From contig CAVPTO010000003.1 in assembly GCA_963708675.1 (NCBI GenBank), forward strand, positions 2,170,001 through 2,234,000: a stretch of 64,000 nucleotides of DNA. The letters are read 5' to 3'. Each line of letters opens with the position of its first letter. Position 1 is the stretch's first letter. Shown here piece after piece: positions 18,229 to 27,154 of the stretch. The notes under the pieces were generated by a model. It searched no databases. It was not told the origin of the DNA and saw nothing but the letters and a program-made list of their open reading frames with translations. Both the position numbers and the translations under genes were made by a program. The stretch comes from DATAXP01 sp963708675 (lineage in GTDB: Bacteria > Planctomycetota > Planctomycetia > Pirellulales > PNKZ01).

Positions 18229-21200
18229 CTAATGATCGACTCCATGCGCGTGGCCGTGGTCGTCGTGATCGTGGCAGAACAAATCCTCGCGAGGCCACTC
18301 GTCTTTCTTGTCGTCGTCGGGGCTCGCAAACGGCTCGCCCGAGGCGAGAATCCGCTGCACGAGCGCCGCGCGGCGAGTCACCACCTGCGCGCGGCGGTCA
18401 GCATCGTCGCGGCGATCGAAATACTTTCGCCCGTCGATCCACGTCTGTTCGCATCGGCTATGCGTCGACAGCGGCGAGGCACTCCACACGACCAAGTCCG
18501 CGTCTTTGCCAGGTTCGAGTGATCCGACCCAGCGATCGATGCCCAGTTGCTTCGCCGCGTTGAAGGTGACGAACTTGAGCGCCTCGGTCTCGGGCACGCC
18601 GCCGTACTTCACGGCCTTGGCGGCTTCGAGATTCAAGCGTCGCGCGAGTTCCGCGTCATCGGAATTGAACGACACCACGACGCCGGCATTGCGAAGCAGG
18701 GCGCCGTTGTAGGGAATCGCGTCGATCACCTCGTACTTGTAGGCCCACCAGTCGCTGAAGCTCGACCCGCCCACACCGTGCCGGGCCATCGCGTCGGCAA
18801 CCTTGTAGCCTTCGAGAATGTGCTGGAACGTCGCGATGCGAATCTTGAACTCTTCGCAAACACGCAGCGTCGCGAGGATTTCGTCCTGGCGATACGAATG
18901 GCAATGAATGAGCCGTTTCCCGTCGAGCACGTCGGCCAGCGCTTCGAGTTCCAGATCGCAGCGCGGCGGCAGTTCGTCGACCGATTTCGCCTTGCGTCGC
19001 TTCGACCAACGATCGTGCGCGTCGCGATATTCTTGCGCGGCACGGAAGGCGTCGCGCAGCAGTTGTTCGACACCCATGCGCGTTTGCGGATATCGGCCAC
19101 GCGAGCCGCCCGCCATGTTGCTTTGCTTCACGTTCTCGCCGAGGGCGAACTTGATGCCCGGCGGCGCGTCGGCAAACTTCGCTTCTTCAGGTCCCGCACC
19201 CCAGCGGAACTTGATGACCTGATTCTGGCCGCCAATCGGATTGGCCGACCCGTGCAGAATGTTCGCGGCCGTCACGCCGCCCGCAAGTTGCCGATAGATG
19301 TTGATGTCGTACGGGTCGATGAAATCACCGATCCGCACCTCGGCCGTGATCGCCTGGCTCGCCTCGTTCACGCCGCCATCGGTCGCGATATGCGAATGGC
19401 AGTCGATGATGCCGGGCGTGATGTGCTTGCCCCGCGCGTCGATGCTCACCGCGTCGTCGGGCACGTCGAGATTCGTCCCGACCGCGACGATCTTGCCTTC
19501 CATCACGAGCACGTCGGCATCTTCGAGCTTGCGAGCTTGCTTCTCATCGGCGGCACACGTCCACACCGTCGCGCCGCGAAAGACGACGACCTTTGGTTGC
19601 TCGGGCGTCGCCTCGACGCCGAATTCGCCCAACGGATAGTTGACGGGATAGAGCGCCTTCGTCGGGCACTTCGATGCCGACTTGTCCGACGTCAACTTCT
19701 CCGACTCGACGGATGATTCCTTCTTTGTGTCGCTGGTCGCCTTCGCGGCGTCCGACTTCTTCTCGCGATCCATGTCGGCATCGTCGGGAGGCTGGTCCTC
19801 GGGACCGGCGACGACGGGCTTCTCGCGCGGCGTCTCGGGTTTGTCCCCTTTGGCCGGCTCGGAACCTTCGACTGCTTGCTTCGGGGCCGAAGTGCGACGA
19901 CCTGTGACGGTCGATTGCGATCCGTCGCTCCAAATCACGACACCCATCATCGACAGCACCTCAGGCGAGGCTGCGGGGGCGTGATCGGGAGTCTGGGGCG
20001 AGGAACCATCGAGCACCGTCCCGCTCAGCTGCACAAACCCGTCCCATCCCAATGCTTTGCCGGGCAGCGTCGCGGTCAGTTGTGCGCCCTCGAGGCTGCC
20101 GCTTTTCAGCTCGACCTTCTTGTCGCCGCGATGCAGGATGCCCGACAACTTGCGTCCTTCGCCCGACAGTTCGAGTTTGAGCGTCTCGCTGCCCCCGTCG
20201 TTGTGTGTCAGTCGCAGTTCCCAAGTGCCGCGAACGTCGTCGCGCGGCGAGGCAGCGATGTCGTACCGCTCACCATCGACCCAAGTTTCGACGATCTTCG
20301 TCTTGCGCTCGAACAGCGGGCCATCGGTGATGACCAGGTGTGCGAGCTTGCCGGTTTCGATCGTGCCCAATCGCTCGCCGATGCCGAGCAGCTTCGCCGG
20401 CGTGACGGTGAGCGCTCGCAGGGCCGACTCGCGTTTGAGGCCATGCTCGACCGCTTGCGTAACCGCGGTGAGAAACGTGCTCGAATCTTTGAGGCCGTAG
20501 CTCGTCAGCGCGATCGTGACGCCAGCGTTGTCGAGTCGACCCGCGTTCTCGGGAGCGATGTCCCAGTGCATCAGCTTGTCGAGTGGGATGCTGAGCGCCA
20601 TCTCGGGGCTGCCGACGTTCGGCGCCTTGGGAAAGTTGACCGGCACGATGACCGGCAGCTTCGTCTCCCGAACCGCGTCGATTCGTTGATACTCCTCGCC
20701 GCTGCCGCGAACGATCGCCCGCAGCTTGTATTCGCGAGCCAAGCGATCAGCGCGGAAGAAGTACAGCGTGTCGGAGCTGTCGATAATGACCGGCAACTTC
20801 GCGTCGAGCACGCCATGCAACGCGTCGAGGGCCGTGTTGGCCTCGGGGCGCGGCACGAGGGGATGTTTCTCGTAGTACGGCCAAGCATCGGCATACCACT
20901 CGGCATCGCACAATGCTTGCCGCACCAAGGCGACGGCCCCCATCGGCGAACGCGGGTATTCGCCGGGCACGCGACGATCGACGGTCAACTTCATGTGCAT
21001 CGCCACCGACTCAGCCAACATCGCCTGTTCAGGCTCGGCGTCGGCCGTCGTGACGAGCACACTTGTTCCCTTGATGTTTCCGCGCGAAGGCGCGACGAGC
21101 CGCGCCGTGATGCCTTGGCGACGCAGCTTGTCGTTGGTCTTTTTGCTCGATTTGTAGGCGTCTGCCGCGCGGAACTCGGGGGTGACGGCTTCATTCCAAT

Positions 21201-21564
21201 ATCCAGCGCCTGCGCTACTCGGTTTCGCCGCGTCGTCGTCGAGTTCGGTGAACGCGTCGATCAGGCCGGCGTAAATCGTTTTGCCTTCGAGTTGATGAAT
21301 GACCGCGTCGGGCGGAATGGCGATATCGGGGCCGACGTCGACAATCACGCCATGGCGAACGACGACGTTGCCGCGGGCGATCGTCTGCTCAGGCGAGACG
21401 ACGATCTTCGCGCCGACCAACGCGTGCACGGTCGGCGTGTTCTCGCGCAATCCTCGCACCGGCGTCGTTTGCGACTGCGCGTGGCAGGGGAGCGCAACAA
21501 GTGTGACCGCAACGAGCATGACCGCGAGCGAGGTCAGCCACCGGGGGACGATTCGACGATCCAT
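18229..21564 (-). CDS. Exported tandem amidohydrolase (two metal-dependent hydrolase domains)
   Basis: 1111 residues from ATG 21564, with signal peptide LAVMLVAVTLVALPCHAQ. Domain 1 (about 35-430) has the amidohydrolase fold ends (VHALVGAKIVVSPEQTIARG, KLLGIGERLGTIETGKLAHL) but YAGLIDAFTELDDD lacks the HxH ligand pair, so it is probably not catalytic. A beta-rich segment (430-560) and an acidic Lys/Asp/Glu linker (570-640) follow. Domain 2 (about 670-1080) has intact metal motifs: HITPGIIDCHSHIATDGG, GSANPIGGQNQVIKFRWG, RLIHCHSYRQDEIL, TFQHILEGYKVAD, SFNSDDAELARRL, and ends GSLEPGKDADLVVWSASPL. Extreme C-terminus is His/Asp-rich (HDHDDHGHAHGVDH), possibly metal binding. Coupled to the next gene (TAG followed by ATG). 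Substrate unknown, dipeptide or cyclic amide likely. Confidence 0.88.
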   Translation of the reverse strand: MDRRIVPRWLTSLAVMLVAVTLVALPCHAQSQTTPVRGLRENTPTVHALVGAKIVVSPEQTIARGNVVVRHGVIVDVGPDIAIPPDAVIHQLEGKTIYAGLIDAFTELDDDAAKPSSAGAGYWNEAVTPEFRAADAYKSSKKTNDKLRRQGITARLVAPSRGNIKGTSVLVTTADAEPEQAMLAESVAMHMKLTVDRRVPGEYPRSPMGAVALVRQALCDAEWYADAWPYYEKHPLVPRPEANTALDALHGVLDAKLPVIIDSSDTLYFFRADRLAREYKLRAIVRGSGEEYQRIDAVRETKLPVIVPVNFPKAPNVGSPEMALSIPLDKLMHWDIAPENAGRLDNAGVTIALTSYGLKDSSTFLTAVTQAVEHGLKRESALRALTVTPAKLLGIGERLGTIETGKLAHLVITDGPLFERKTKIVETWVDGERYDIAASPRDDVRGTWELRLTHNDGGSETLKLELSGEGRKLSGILHRGDKKVELKSGSLEGAQLTATLPGKALGWDGFVQLSGTVLDGSSPQTPDHAPAASPEVLSMMGVVIWSDGSQSTVTGRRTSAPKQAVEGSEPAKGDKPETPREKPVVAGPEDQPPDDADMDREKKSDAAKATSDTKKESSVESEKLTSDKSASKCPTKALYPVNYPLGEFGVEATPEQPKVVVFRGATVWTCAADEKQARKLEDADVLVMEGKIVAVGTNLDVPDDAVSIDARGKHITPGIIDCHSHIATDGGVNEASQAITAEVRIGDFIDPYDINIYRQLAGGVTAANILHGSANPIGGQNQVIKFRWGAGPEEAKFADAPPGIKFALGENVKQSNMAGGSRGRYPQTRMGVEQLLRDAFRAAQEYRDAHDRWSKRRKAKSVDELPPRCDLELEALADVLDGKRLIHCHSYRQDEILATLRVCEEFKIRIATFQHILEGYKVADAMARHGVGGSSFSDWWAYKYEVIDAIPYNGALLRNAGVVVSFNSDDAELARRLNLEAAKAVKYGGVPETEALKFVTFNAAKQLGIDRWVGSLEPGKDADLVVWSASPLSTHSRCEQTWIDGRKYFDRRDDADRRAQVVTRRAALVQRILASGEPFASPDDDKKDEWPREDLFCHDHDDHGHAHGVDH

Positions 21565-21735
21565 AGGGCGTGACCCGCGTGTGAGCGGCGCGGCGGAGAA
21601 TCCAGCCTGCGCCCTTTTACCATAGCTCACGGGTTAGGACGGTACTAGGAGCGTTGTGCGGGCGGACTTTCTGGTTATTCTCAGTGCTGATTCTCGATCG
21701 ATCATATTGCGCGTCTTCGTAATGAATGAACAAAC

Positions 21736-21872
21736 TCCTCTCCCTTTGGGAGAGGGTGGCGGCGCAGCCGACGGGTGAGGGCGGGTTGAAGTGGAACGCG
21801 CTTACTAGTTCAACCCGCCCTCATCCGCCGCTTCGCGGCACCTTCTCCCGGAGGGAGAAGGGTCCGAAATGG
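21736..21872. repeat. Repeat family B, copy 2 (full length)
   Basis: Clear two-arm form: CCTCTCCCTTTGGGAGAGGG, GGCGGCGCAGCCG, GGGTGAGGGCGGGTTGAA, a short spacer, then TTCAACCCGCCCTCATCCGC, CGCTTCGCGGCACC, TTCTCCCGGAGGGAGAAGGG. The outer arms differ (CTCTCCC against CTTCTCCC). It fills most of the divergent gap between the tandem amidohydrolase and phoD. Confidence 0.9.
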
Positions 21873-21917
21873 CAATCTAAAGATCAACCGCACCACCACC
21901 ATGAAAAGAGTTCGCGC

Positions 21918-23489
21918 ATGCCATCGAAACGTTACCTTCCGGCAATGACGTGGAGCCGTCGTCACTTTCTCGCGGCCTCGGCCTCGGTCGTCGTATGGCC
22001 TTGCCTGGCGCCGCCGCAATCGGCACTGGCACGACGTCGCGTGGCGTTGAAGGACTACCCGTTCAAGTTGGGCGTGACGTCGGGCGATCCGTGGCCGGAC
22101 GGATTCGTGCTGTGGACACGTTTAGCGCCGGAACCGCTCGAAGGGGGCGGGATGCCGGAAGAGAACATCGAAGTCGATTGGCAGGTCGCGAAAGACGAGT
22201 TGATGACGAAAGTCGTCGCACGCGGCACGGCCGTCGCCTCGCCAGAGCTCGCGCACTCGGTGCATGTCGAAGTCGCGGGGCTGGAGCCGGATCGCTGGTA
22301 TTGGTATCAGTTCTCCGCCGCCGGTCACGAGAGCCGCGTCGGCCGCGCTCGCACGGCGCCGTTGCCTGAGAAGGTGAGCGATCGTCTGCGATTCGCGTTC
22401 GCCTCGTGTCAAAGCTACGAGCAAGGGTTGTACACCGCGTATGGGCACATGGCGGACGAGGACTTGGATTTGGTCGTGCATCTCGGCGACTACATCTACG
22501 AGTACGCGGGCAAGGAAAAGCAGGTGCGCAAGCACGTTGGTCCAGTTTGCGACGCGCTCGAGGACTACCGGAACCGCCACGCGCAATACAAAACCGACGA
22601 ACATCTGCAAGCTGCGCACGCGCATTTTCCTTGGCTCGTGGTGTGGGACGATCACGAGTTCGAGAACAACTACGCCAATGCAATCAGCGAGAACGAGAAC
22701 GTCGATCAGGCGAAGTTTCTCCAGCGGCGAGCGCGAGCGTATCAGGCCTACTACGAGCACATGCCGCTGCGCCGCGCTCAAATACCCGAAGGCCCGCACA
22801 TGCAGCTGTATCGCAAGGCGTCGTTCGGCCGGCTCGCTGAGTTTGCGTTGCTCGATACCCGACAATACCGCAGCGATCAGCCGTGCGGCGACGGCGAAAA
22901 GTTTCCGTGCGACGACACGTACAATGCCAAGGCCGTGGTCTTAGGCGACGTTCAAGAGCGATGGCTGTTCGACACGCTCAAAGCATCGCCCGCGCGGTGG
23001 AACGTGCTCGCGCAGCAAATCATGATGGCCAGGGCCGATCTCGCCGCCGGTGAAAAGGTGGAATACAGCATGGATCAATGGCCTGGCTACGAAGTGAATC
23101 GACAACGTGTGTTGAAGTTCTTCGAAACCAGCGGCGTGAAGAATCCGGTCGTGATCACCGGCGACATTCACAGCAATTGGGTCAACGACCTGCAAGTGGA
23201 CAGCAGCAACGCGAAGTCGCCGATCGTGGCGACGGAGTTCGTGGGGACATCGATTTCGTCGAGCGGCGACGGAAGTGCGTCGAACAGCAAGATCGACGCC
23301 GTGCTTGCCGAGAATCCCTTCGTGCGATACCACAATCGTCAACGCGGCTATGTTTCGTGCGAAGTGACGCCGGAGCGGTGGACGTCGCATTATCGCATCG
23401 TCGAATACGTGACACGCCCCGGTGCGCCGCTAACAACGCCGGTATCGTTTGTCGTCGAGAACGGCCGGCCGGGGGCTCAAAAGGCATAA
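21918..23489 (+). CDS. phoD: PhoD-type alkaline phosphatase/phosphodiesterase, Tat-exported
   Basis: Hydrolyses phosphate mono- and diesters outside the cytoplasm, using Fe and Ca in characterised members. 523 residues from ATG 21918. Twin-arginine signal WSRRHFLAASASVVVWPCLA. PhoD N-domain: FKLGVTSGDPWPDGFVLWTR. Metallophosphatase motifs: FAFASCQSYEQG, VVHLGDYIYEYAGK, WDDHEFENNYAN, ALLDTRQYRSDQPC and NPVVITGDIHSNWVND. The metal-ligand Cys (FASCQ) and the Asp, His and Asn residues are all present. The TAA stop is the first part of repeat family D. Phosphate scavenging is the likely role; no Pho box is visible by eye. Confidence 0.93.
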   Translation: MPSKRYLPAMTWSRRHFLAASASVVVWPCLAPPQSALARRRVALKDYPFKLGVTSGDPWPDGFVLWTRLAPEPLEGGGMPEENIEVDWQVAKDELMTKVVARGTAVASPELAHSVHVEVAGLEPDRWYWYQFSAAGHESRVGRARTAPLPEKVSDRLRFAFASCQSYEQGLYTAYGHMADEDLDLVVHLGDYIYEYAGKEKQVRKHVGPVCDALEDYRNRHAQYKTDEHLQAAHAHFPWLVVWDDHEFENNYANAISENENVDQAKFLQRRARAYQAYYEHMPLRRAQIPEGPHMQLYRKASFGRLAEFALLDTRQYRSDQPCGDGEKFPCDDTYNAKAVVLGDVQERWLFDTLKASPARWNVLAQQIMMARADLAAGEKVEYSMDQWPGYEVNRQRVLKFFETSGVKNPVVITGDIHSNWVNDLQVDSSNAKSPIVATEFVGTSISSSGDGSASNSKIDAVLAENPFVRYHNRQRGYVSCEVTPERWTSHYRIVEYVTRPGAPLTTPVSFVVENGRPGAQKA

Positions 23490-23587
23490 AGCCGCGACCG
23501 GTGGTCGCGCTCCGCGGCGAATGCGCGACGTTCCACAACGCACAACGAATAAACAACGGCGGAGCGCGACCACCGGTCGCGGCTTTA
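23487..23587. repeat. Repeat family D, paired inverted copies supplying two stop codons
   Basis: TAAAGCCGCGACCGGTGGTC plus GCGCTCCG at 23487 and the exact inverse ending at 23587, with a 40-base spacer. The left TAA ends phoD (GCA TAA). The right one, on the minus strand, ends the EEP gene (ACA TAA). A third half-copy at 34463-34503 does the same for the SpoIIE gene. Confidence 0.9.
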
Positions 23588-24330
23588 TGTCGAGCCGTTC
23601 GTCGCCGCCGTCATACGATCGCGCGTCAGATGAAAATCGAGCACGAGCGGAAGATGGTCCGACGCGACGCGTGCCACGGCGCTATGCACGACGTGCGCAT
23701 GCGAGACGAACAAGTTCTTCGCGAAGGCCTTGTCGAGCGACCCCACGGCGAGATAGGCCGGAAACGAGCGGAACCTCGACGGCGGCGCGGTCACTTGGTG
23801 AAAGCCTTGGCGTGAAAGCGCGGCCTTGCCGAGTGTGTTGCGCCAATCGTTCATGTCGCCTATGAGCAACGTCGGTAACTCATTCGCCTCGTTGAACAGA
23901 TGGTGACCGAGCAAGTGTTCGAGTTGCCAGTGGCGTTCGTGCTCCGCCAGGCCGAGGTGCATGTTCACCAAGTGCAATGGCCCCTCGGGCGTGTCGACGA
24001 CGGCCATCTGCGCCCGCGCGGCTTGCGACGATGGAGCCGCAACGAGATGTGGTGATGCTTGCGAAACGGCCAGCGCGAGAGCACCAGGTTTCCGTACCCG
24101 CCCTGCTTCACACGAAAGTTGAGCTGATAGAGATGGTCGACCGCGCTGAAGTGCTGAGCTAACAGTCGCGGCTGATCGTCCATGCCCGACCGACGGCAGT
24201 GGCGATCGACTTCCTGCAGGCAGATCAGATCGGGATTCTCGTACTCGATCACCTCGACGATGCGCTCGAGGCGGTAACGGCGATCTCGGCCGCCAATGCC
24301 TTTGTGGATGTTGTAGCTGAGAACACGCAT
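23585..24330 (-). CDS. Endonuclease/exonuclease/phosphatase (YbhP-like), one base missing
   Basis: EEP-superfamily metal-dependent phosphohydrolase. First frame from ATG 24330: MRVLSYNIHKGIGGRDRRY (the SYNIHKG opening), PDLICLQEVDRH (catalytic Glu) and SRWPFRKHHHISL. Second frame: LHLVNMHLGLAEHERHWQ, LLIGDMNDWRNTLG (Asp/Asn) and ARVASDHLPLVLDF (final Asp-His). The frames join at about 24005-24015. One extra G in the GGG run there would give RRKPRGAQMAVVDTPEG, a normal protein of about 248 residues. It lies 32 bases downstream of the cardiolipin synthase gene, an arrangement like E. coli ybhO-ybhP. Stop codon comes from repeat family D. Confidence 0.85.
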
Positions 24331-24362
24331 GACGTTCGTTGTCGCAAGCGATGTGCCGAGCG

Positions 24363-25844
24363 TTACAGGTACGGCGAGCCGAGGCGGGCGATGCCGTCGC
24401 GAAGCCGAACCGGCAAAGGCCGTCCGTCGACGTCGGCCAACGACAGCTCTTTTGCCCCGACGAGCTTGTCGTCGATGAGCTTATTCATCGCTTCGTGCAG
24501 ACCCGCATCATAACATTCTACGTCGAACTCGAAATTCAGCCGCAGGCTGCGAGCGTCCCAATTGCCCGAGCCCATGAGCGTCCAGGCCCCGTCGACGACC
24601 ATTAGTTTGGTGTGATCGAATGGCGGTTTCGTAAGAAAGACGCGGCAGCCGTACTCGAGCACCTGCCACAGCGTAGCGGTCGACGCCCACTGAACGAGCG
24701 TCAGGTTGTTCATCGCCGGCAGCACGAGTTGCACGTCAACACCGCGGAGCTTCGCCACGTTCATGGCCGTGATGATCGAAAGGTCGGGCAGAAAATACGG
24801 CGTGACAATCCGCACCGAATGACGAGCGCAGGCCAGCGCTCCGAGAATCGTGAGTCGCAGGCGGTCGCTGTCTTCGTCGGGGCCGCTGGCGATGCCACGC
24901 GCGAGTACGCCGCCGCACGGGTCGGGATTCGCTTGCCACTTGTCGTCACTCAACGCCTCGCGCGTGGTGAACTCCCAATCTTCGGCGAAGGTCCGCATCA
25001 GGTGATTCAGCACCGGGCCTTCGACCTTGAAGTGCAAGTCGTTGATCGCGTGGCGATCGACATCGCCAGGCTTGCCCGAGTCGCGAATGTTCATGCCGCC
25101 CGTGAAGCCTACGCGGCCATCGACGATCATGATCTTGCGGTGACTGCGAAGGTTGTAATACGGCATAAATAGCGGCACGAGCGCGGGCAAGAACCGCTCG
25201 GCCTTCACACCGTTGCGTCGCAGTCGCCACACGATGGCCGGCAACTTGTACCGTGAGCCGACGTCGTCGATCAGCACGCGCACTTCGACGCCACGTGCGA
25301 CGGCCTGCTCGAGCGCCTCGGCGAATTGCTGGCCAGTGGCGTCGTTGTTGAAGATGTAACTATGCAGGATCACGGTCCGCTCGGCATGGCGGATGGCGTC
25401 GAGCATGACGGGATAGGCGTTGTGCGGCCCGACGAGCGGCGCGATCTTGTTGCCGACCAATAGCGGCAAATGCGTGACCTCGCCGACCATGTGCGAAAGG
25501 TTGACGAGATGCTGCCGATCGTCGTCTAGCTTTTCGTCGAGTTCCTCGACCTGGCAGGCGTGTGCCGTGAGCTTCGGTTGCACCGGGGGCAGATCGCGCT
25601 TGAGCGACTTCGCGCGGCGGCGGATGCGGTTGATGCCGAACAGCGCGTACAGGGTCGAGCCCAACAGCGGCACGAGCCAAATCAACCCGACCCACGCGAT
25701 GGCGGAGCGGCTATCGCGTTTGTTCAGGACAGCGTGTCCGGCCGTGAATAGCTGGAGCGTCACCGTCACGATCGCAACGATGTGCGGCCAGTAATACGAC
25801 AGAAACTCGCTTTCGCCGAGAAGAATTGGCATGCCCGAAAGCAT
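24363..25844 (-). CDS. cls: Cardiolipin synthase, phospholipase D family
   Basis: Condenses phosphatidylglycerol to cardiolipin in the inner membrane. 493 residues. Two N-terminal membrane segments (IVAIVTVTLQLFTAGHAVL and IAWVGLIWLVPLLGSTLYALF) with the RDSRSAIAW loop typical of Cls. Two HKD motifs: SHRKIMIVDGRVGFTGGMN (about 240) and DHTKLMVVDGAWTLMGSGNW (about 420). The ending ARLGSPYL is standard. ATG 25844 is the first in frame; MPILLG four codons later is an alternative. The downstream EEP gene is the usual ybhP-like partner. Upstream lies repeat family E. Confidence 0.92.
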   Translation of the reverse strand: MLSGMPILLGESEFLSYYWPHIVAIVTVTLQLFTAGHAVLNKRDSRSAIAWVGLIWLVPLLGSTLYALFGINRIRRRAKSLKRDLPPVQPKLTAHACQVEELDEKLDDDRQHLVNLSHMVGEVTHLPLLVGNKIAPLVGPHNAYPVMLDAIRHAERTVILHSYIFNNDATGQQFAEALEQAVARGVEVRVLIDDVGSRYKLPAIVWRLRRNGVKAERFLPALVPLFMPYYNLRSHRKIMIVDGRVGFTGGMNIRDSGKPGDVDRHAINDLHFKVEGPVLNHLMRTFAEDWEFTTREALSDDKWQANPDPCGGVLARGIASGPDEDSDRLRLTILGALACARHSVRIVTPYFLPDLSIITAMNVAKLRGVDVQLVLPAMNNLTLVQWASTATLWQVLEYGCRVFLTKPPFDHTKLMVVDGAWTLMGSGNWDARSLRLNFEFDVECYDAGLHEAMNKLIDDKLVGAKELSLADVDGRPLPVRLRDGIARLGSPYL

Positions 25845-25854
25845 AGCACTGGGT

Positions 25855-25956
25855 AATGACGAATGTCGAAATCCGAATGACGAACGGCGGTTGCATTAAC
25901 GACGCCCGTCGAATCCTGCGTTGTTTCGACATTCGTCACTCGACATTCGTCAATCT
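25855..25956. repeat. Repeat family E, copy 2
   Basis: Contains GGTAATGACGAATGTCGAAA, GAATGACGAACGG, and on the right TTTCGACATTCGTCACTCGA and CATTCGTCAATC. On the minus strand the right end encodes the last residues and TGA stop (LTNVE stop) of the upstream metal-dependent hydrolase. Same unit (TGACGAATGTCGA) as at 16826-16908. Confidence 0.85.
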
Positions 25957-27126
25957 GTCACGTATGCCCGGAATGATCCTCGCGGCGTTCTCGTGATACA
26001 CCTTGCGAAGCACGTCGTCGGGCAGGCCGATGCCGTAGATGTTCCAGAACCCCTGAGGCGGGAACGGATTCTCCGCGTAGGGAAAATACTCGTCGAACGT
26101 TTCGAGAAATCGCCAGTAGGGCAACAACCGACCTCGCTCGCGCGGGCCATCGGTGCCGAACATGATGCGATCGGCGTATTTGAGGAAGAACTTTCGCGTG
26201 GTGTACGGTTGCCTTCCAAGTTCGTTCGTGCGCGAAGCGATCTCGACCACAAGGTTCGGATACTCGTCCAGCCACTGGCCGACCGTCGTGAGATCCTCGG
26301 GATTGTCGGCGAAGTGTGCGCCGATGAACGTCGTGCGCGGATGGCGGGCCATCACACGGTTGAACGCCGCGAACAGCTCATCTCGCTTCGGGAAGTCGCC
26401 GCCGTAGAAGCTCCAGTCGGGATGGCGATGCAACTCTTCCCAGCGTTCGTTCTTCTCATCAACCGGGAGAAAAAACGCCGCGGGATCACCGACATGGATG
26501 ATGACGGGTAGTCCGAGGTTGCCGCACGCGTCCCAGATCGGGTCCCAGCGCGGGTCGTCGATCTTCACCAGCGTGCCGTCGGGATTGCGATAGCGCAGGC
26601 CAAAGTCTTTGAACACTTTGAGGCCGCTGACGCCTTTCTTTTTCGCGTCGGCTAAGGCCATCGCCATGCGACGACCGAAGTCGGGGCGATGACAATCCCA
26701 CGTGCTGAAGTCGTCGGCCTTGCCGCCGCCTTGCCAATCGATGTTGGCGTAAATGACGAAACGATCGCGGTACTTCGTCCACAGATATTCGATGTGCTCG
26801 TCGAGTGCGCTACCCAATCCGCCATCGAGACTCACGCACACCGCGATGTTCTGCTCGTCCATCAGTTTCACGAACGCATCGAGCATCTGCGGCGCATGAT
26901 GAAAGCGAATGCGTGGATGCACGTGCACGTCGACTACCGGGAACTTCGCCCGCAGCGGCGAGTGTTCCTCGACGCGCAGCATCGGCACGGGGCGAAACTG
27001 ATCGAGCGCCAAATCGTGCCCGTCGCGGCCGTCGAGCGGCGGGCGATCGGGCTCGGCTGCTGGAAGACAGGCCGAAATTGCCATCACGGCCATCATCGTT
27101 GCGGATCGATATCGCATGCAATTCAT
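25936..27126 (-). CDS. Metal-dependent TIM-barrel hydrolase (amidohydrolase_2), probable lipoprotein
   Basis: Amidohydrolase_2/ACMSD-like family. 396 residues from ATG 27126 with a short hydrophobic signal ending MAISAC, a possible lipobox, so likely membrane-anchored and exported. HxH ligands in FPVVDVHVHPRIRFHHAP; GLPVIIHVGDPAAFF gives the next His; TTFIGAHFADNPEDL and the Asp of RIMFGTDGPRERGRLL complete the site. The last five residues are encoded by repeat family E. No good ribosome site is visible, and the open frame continues upstream to 27243. Substrate unknown; planctomycetes have many such proteins. Confidence 0.82.
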   Translation of the reverse strand: MNCMRYRSATMMAVMAISACLPAAEPDRPPLDGRDGHDLALDQFRPVPMLRVEEHSPLRAKFPVVDVHVHPRIRFHHAPQMLDAFVKLMDEQNIAVCVSLDGGLGSALDEHIEYLWTKYRDRFVIYANIDWQGGGKADDFSTWDCHRPDFGRRMAMALADAKKKGVSGLKVFKDFGLRYRNPDGTLVKIDDPRWDPIWDACGNLGLPVIIHVGDPAAFFLPVDEKNERWEELHRHPDWSFYGGDFPKRDELFAAFNRVMARHPRTTFIGAHFADNPEDLTTVGQWLDEYPNLVVEIASRTNELGRQPYTTRKFFLKYADRIMFGTDGPRERGRLLPYWRFLETFDEYFPYAENPFPPQGFWNIYGIGLPDDVLRKVYHENAARIIPGIRDRLTNVE

Positions 27127-27154
27127 CGTAAGGACACGCCGCAGAAAGGGAACC

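Noticed and set aside
19876..21573. Long plus-strand open frame of 565 codons opposite the tandem amidohydrolase
   Set aside because: Arg/Ala/Asp/Val-rich shadow frame caused by GC-rich codons. The minus strand has clear domains over the same bases.
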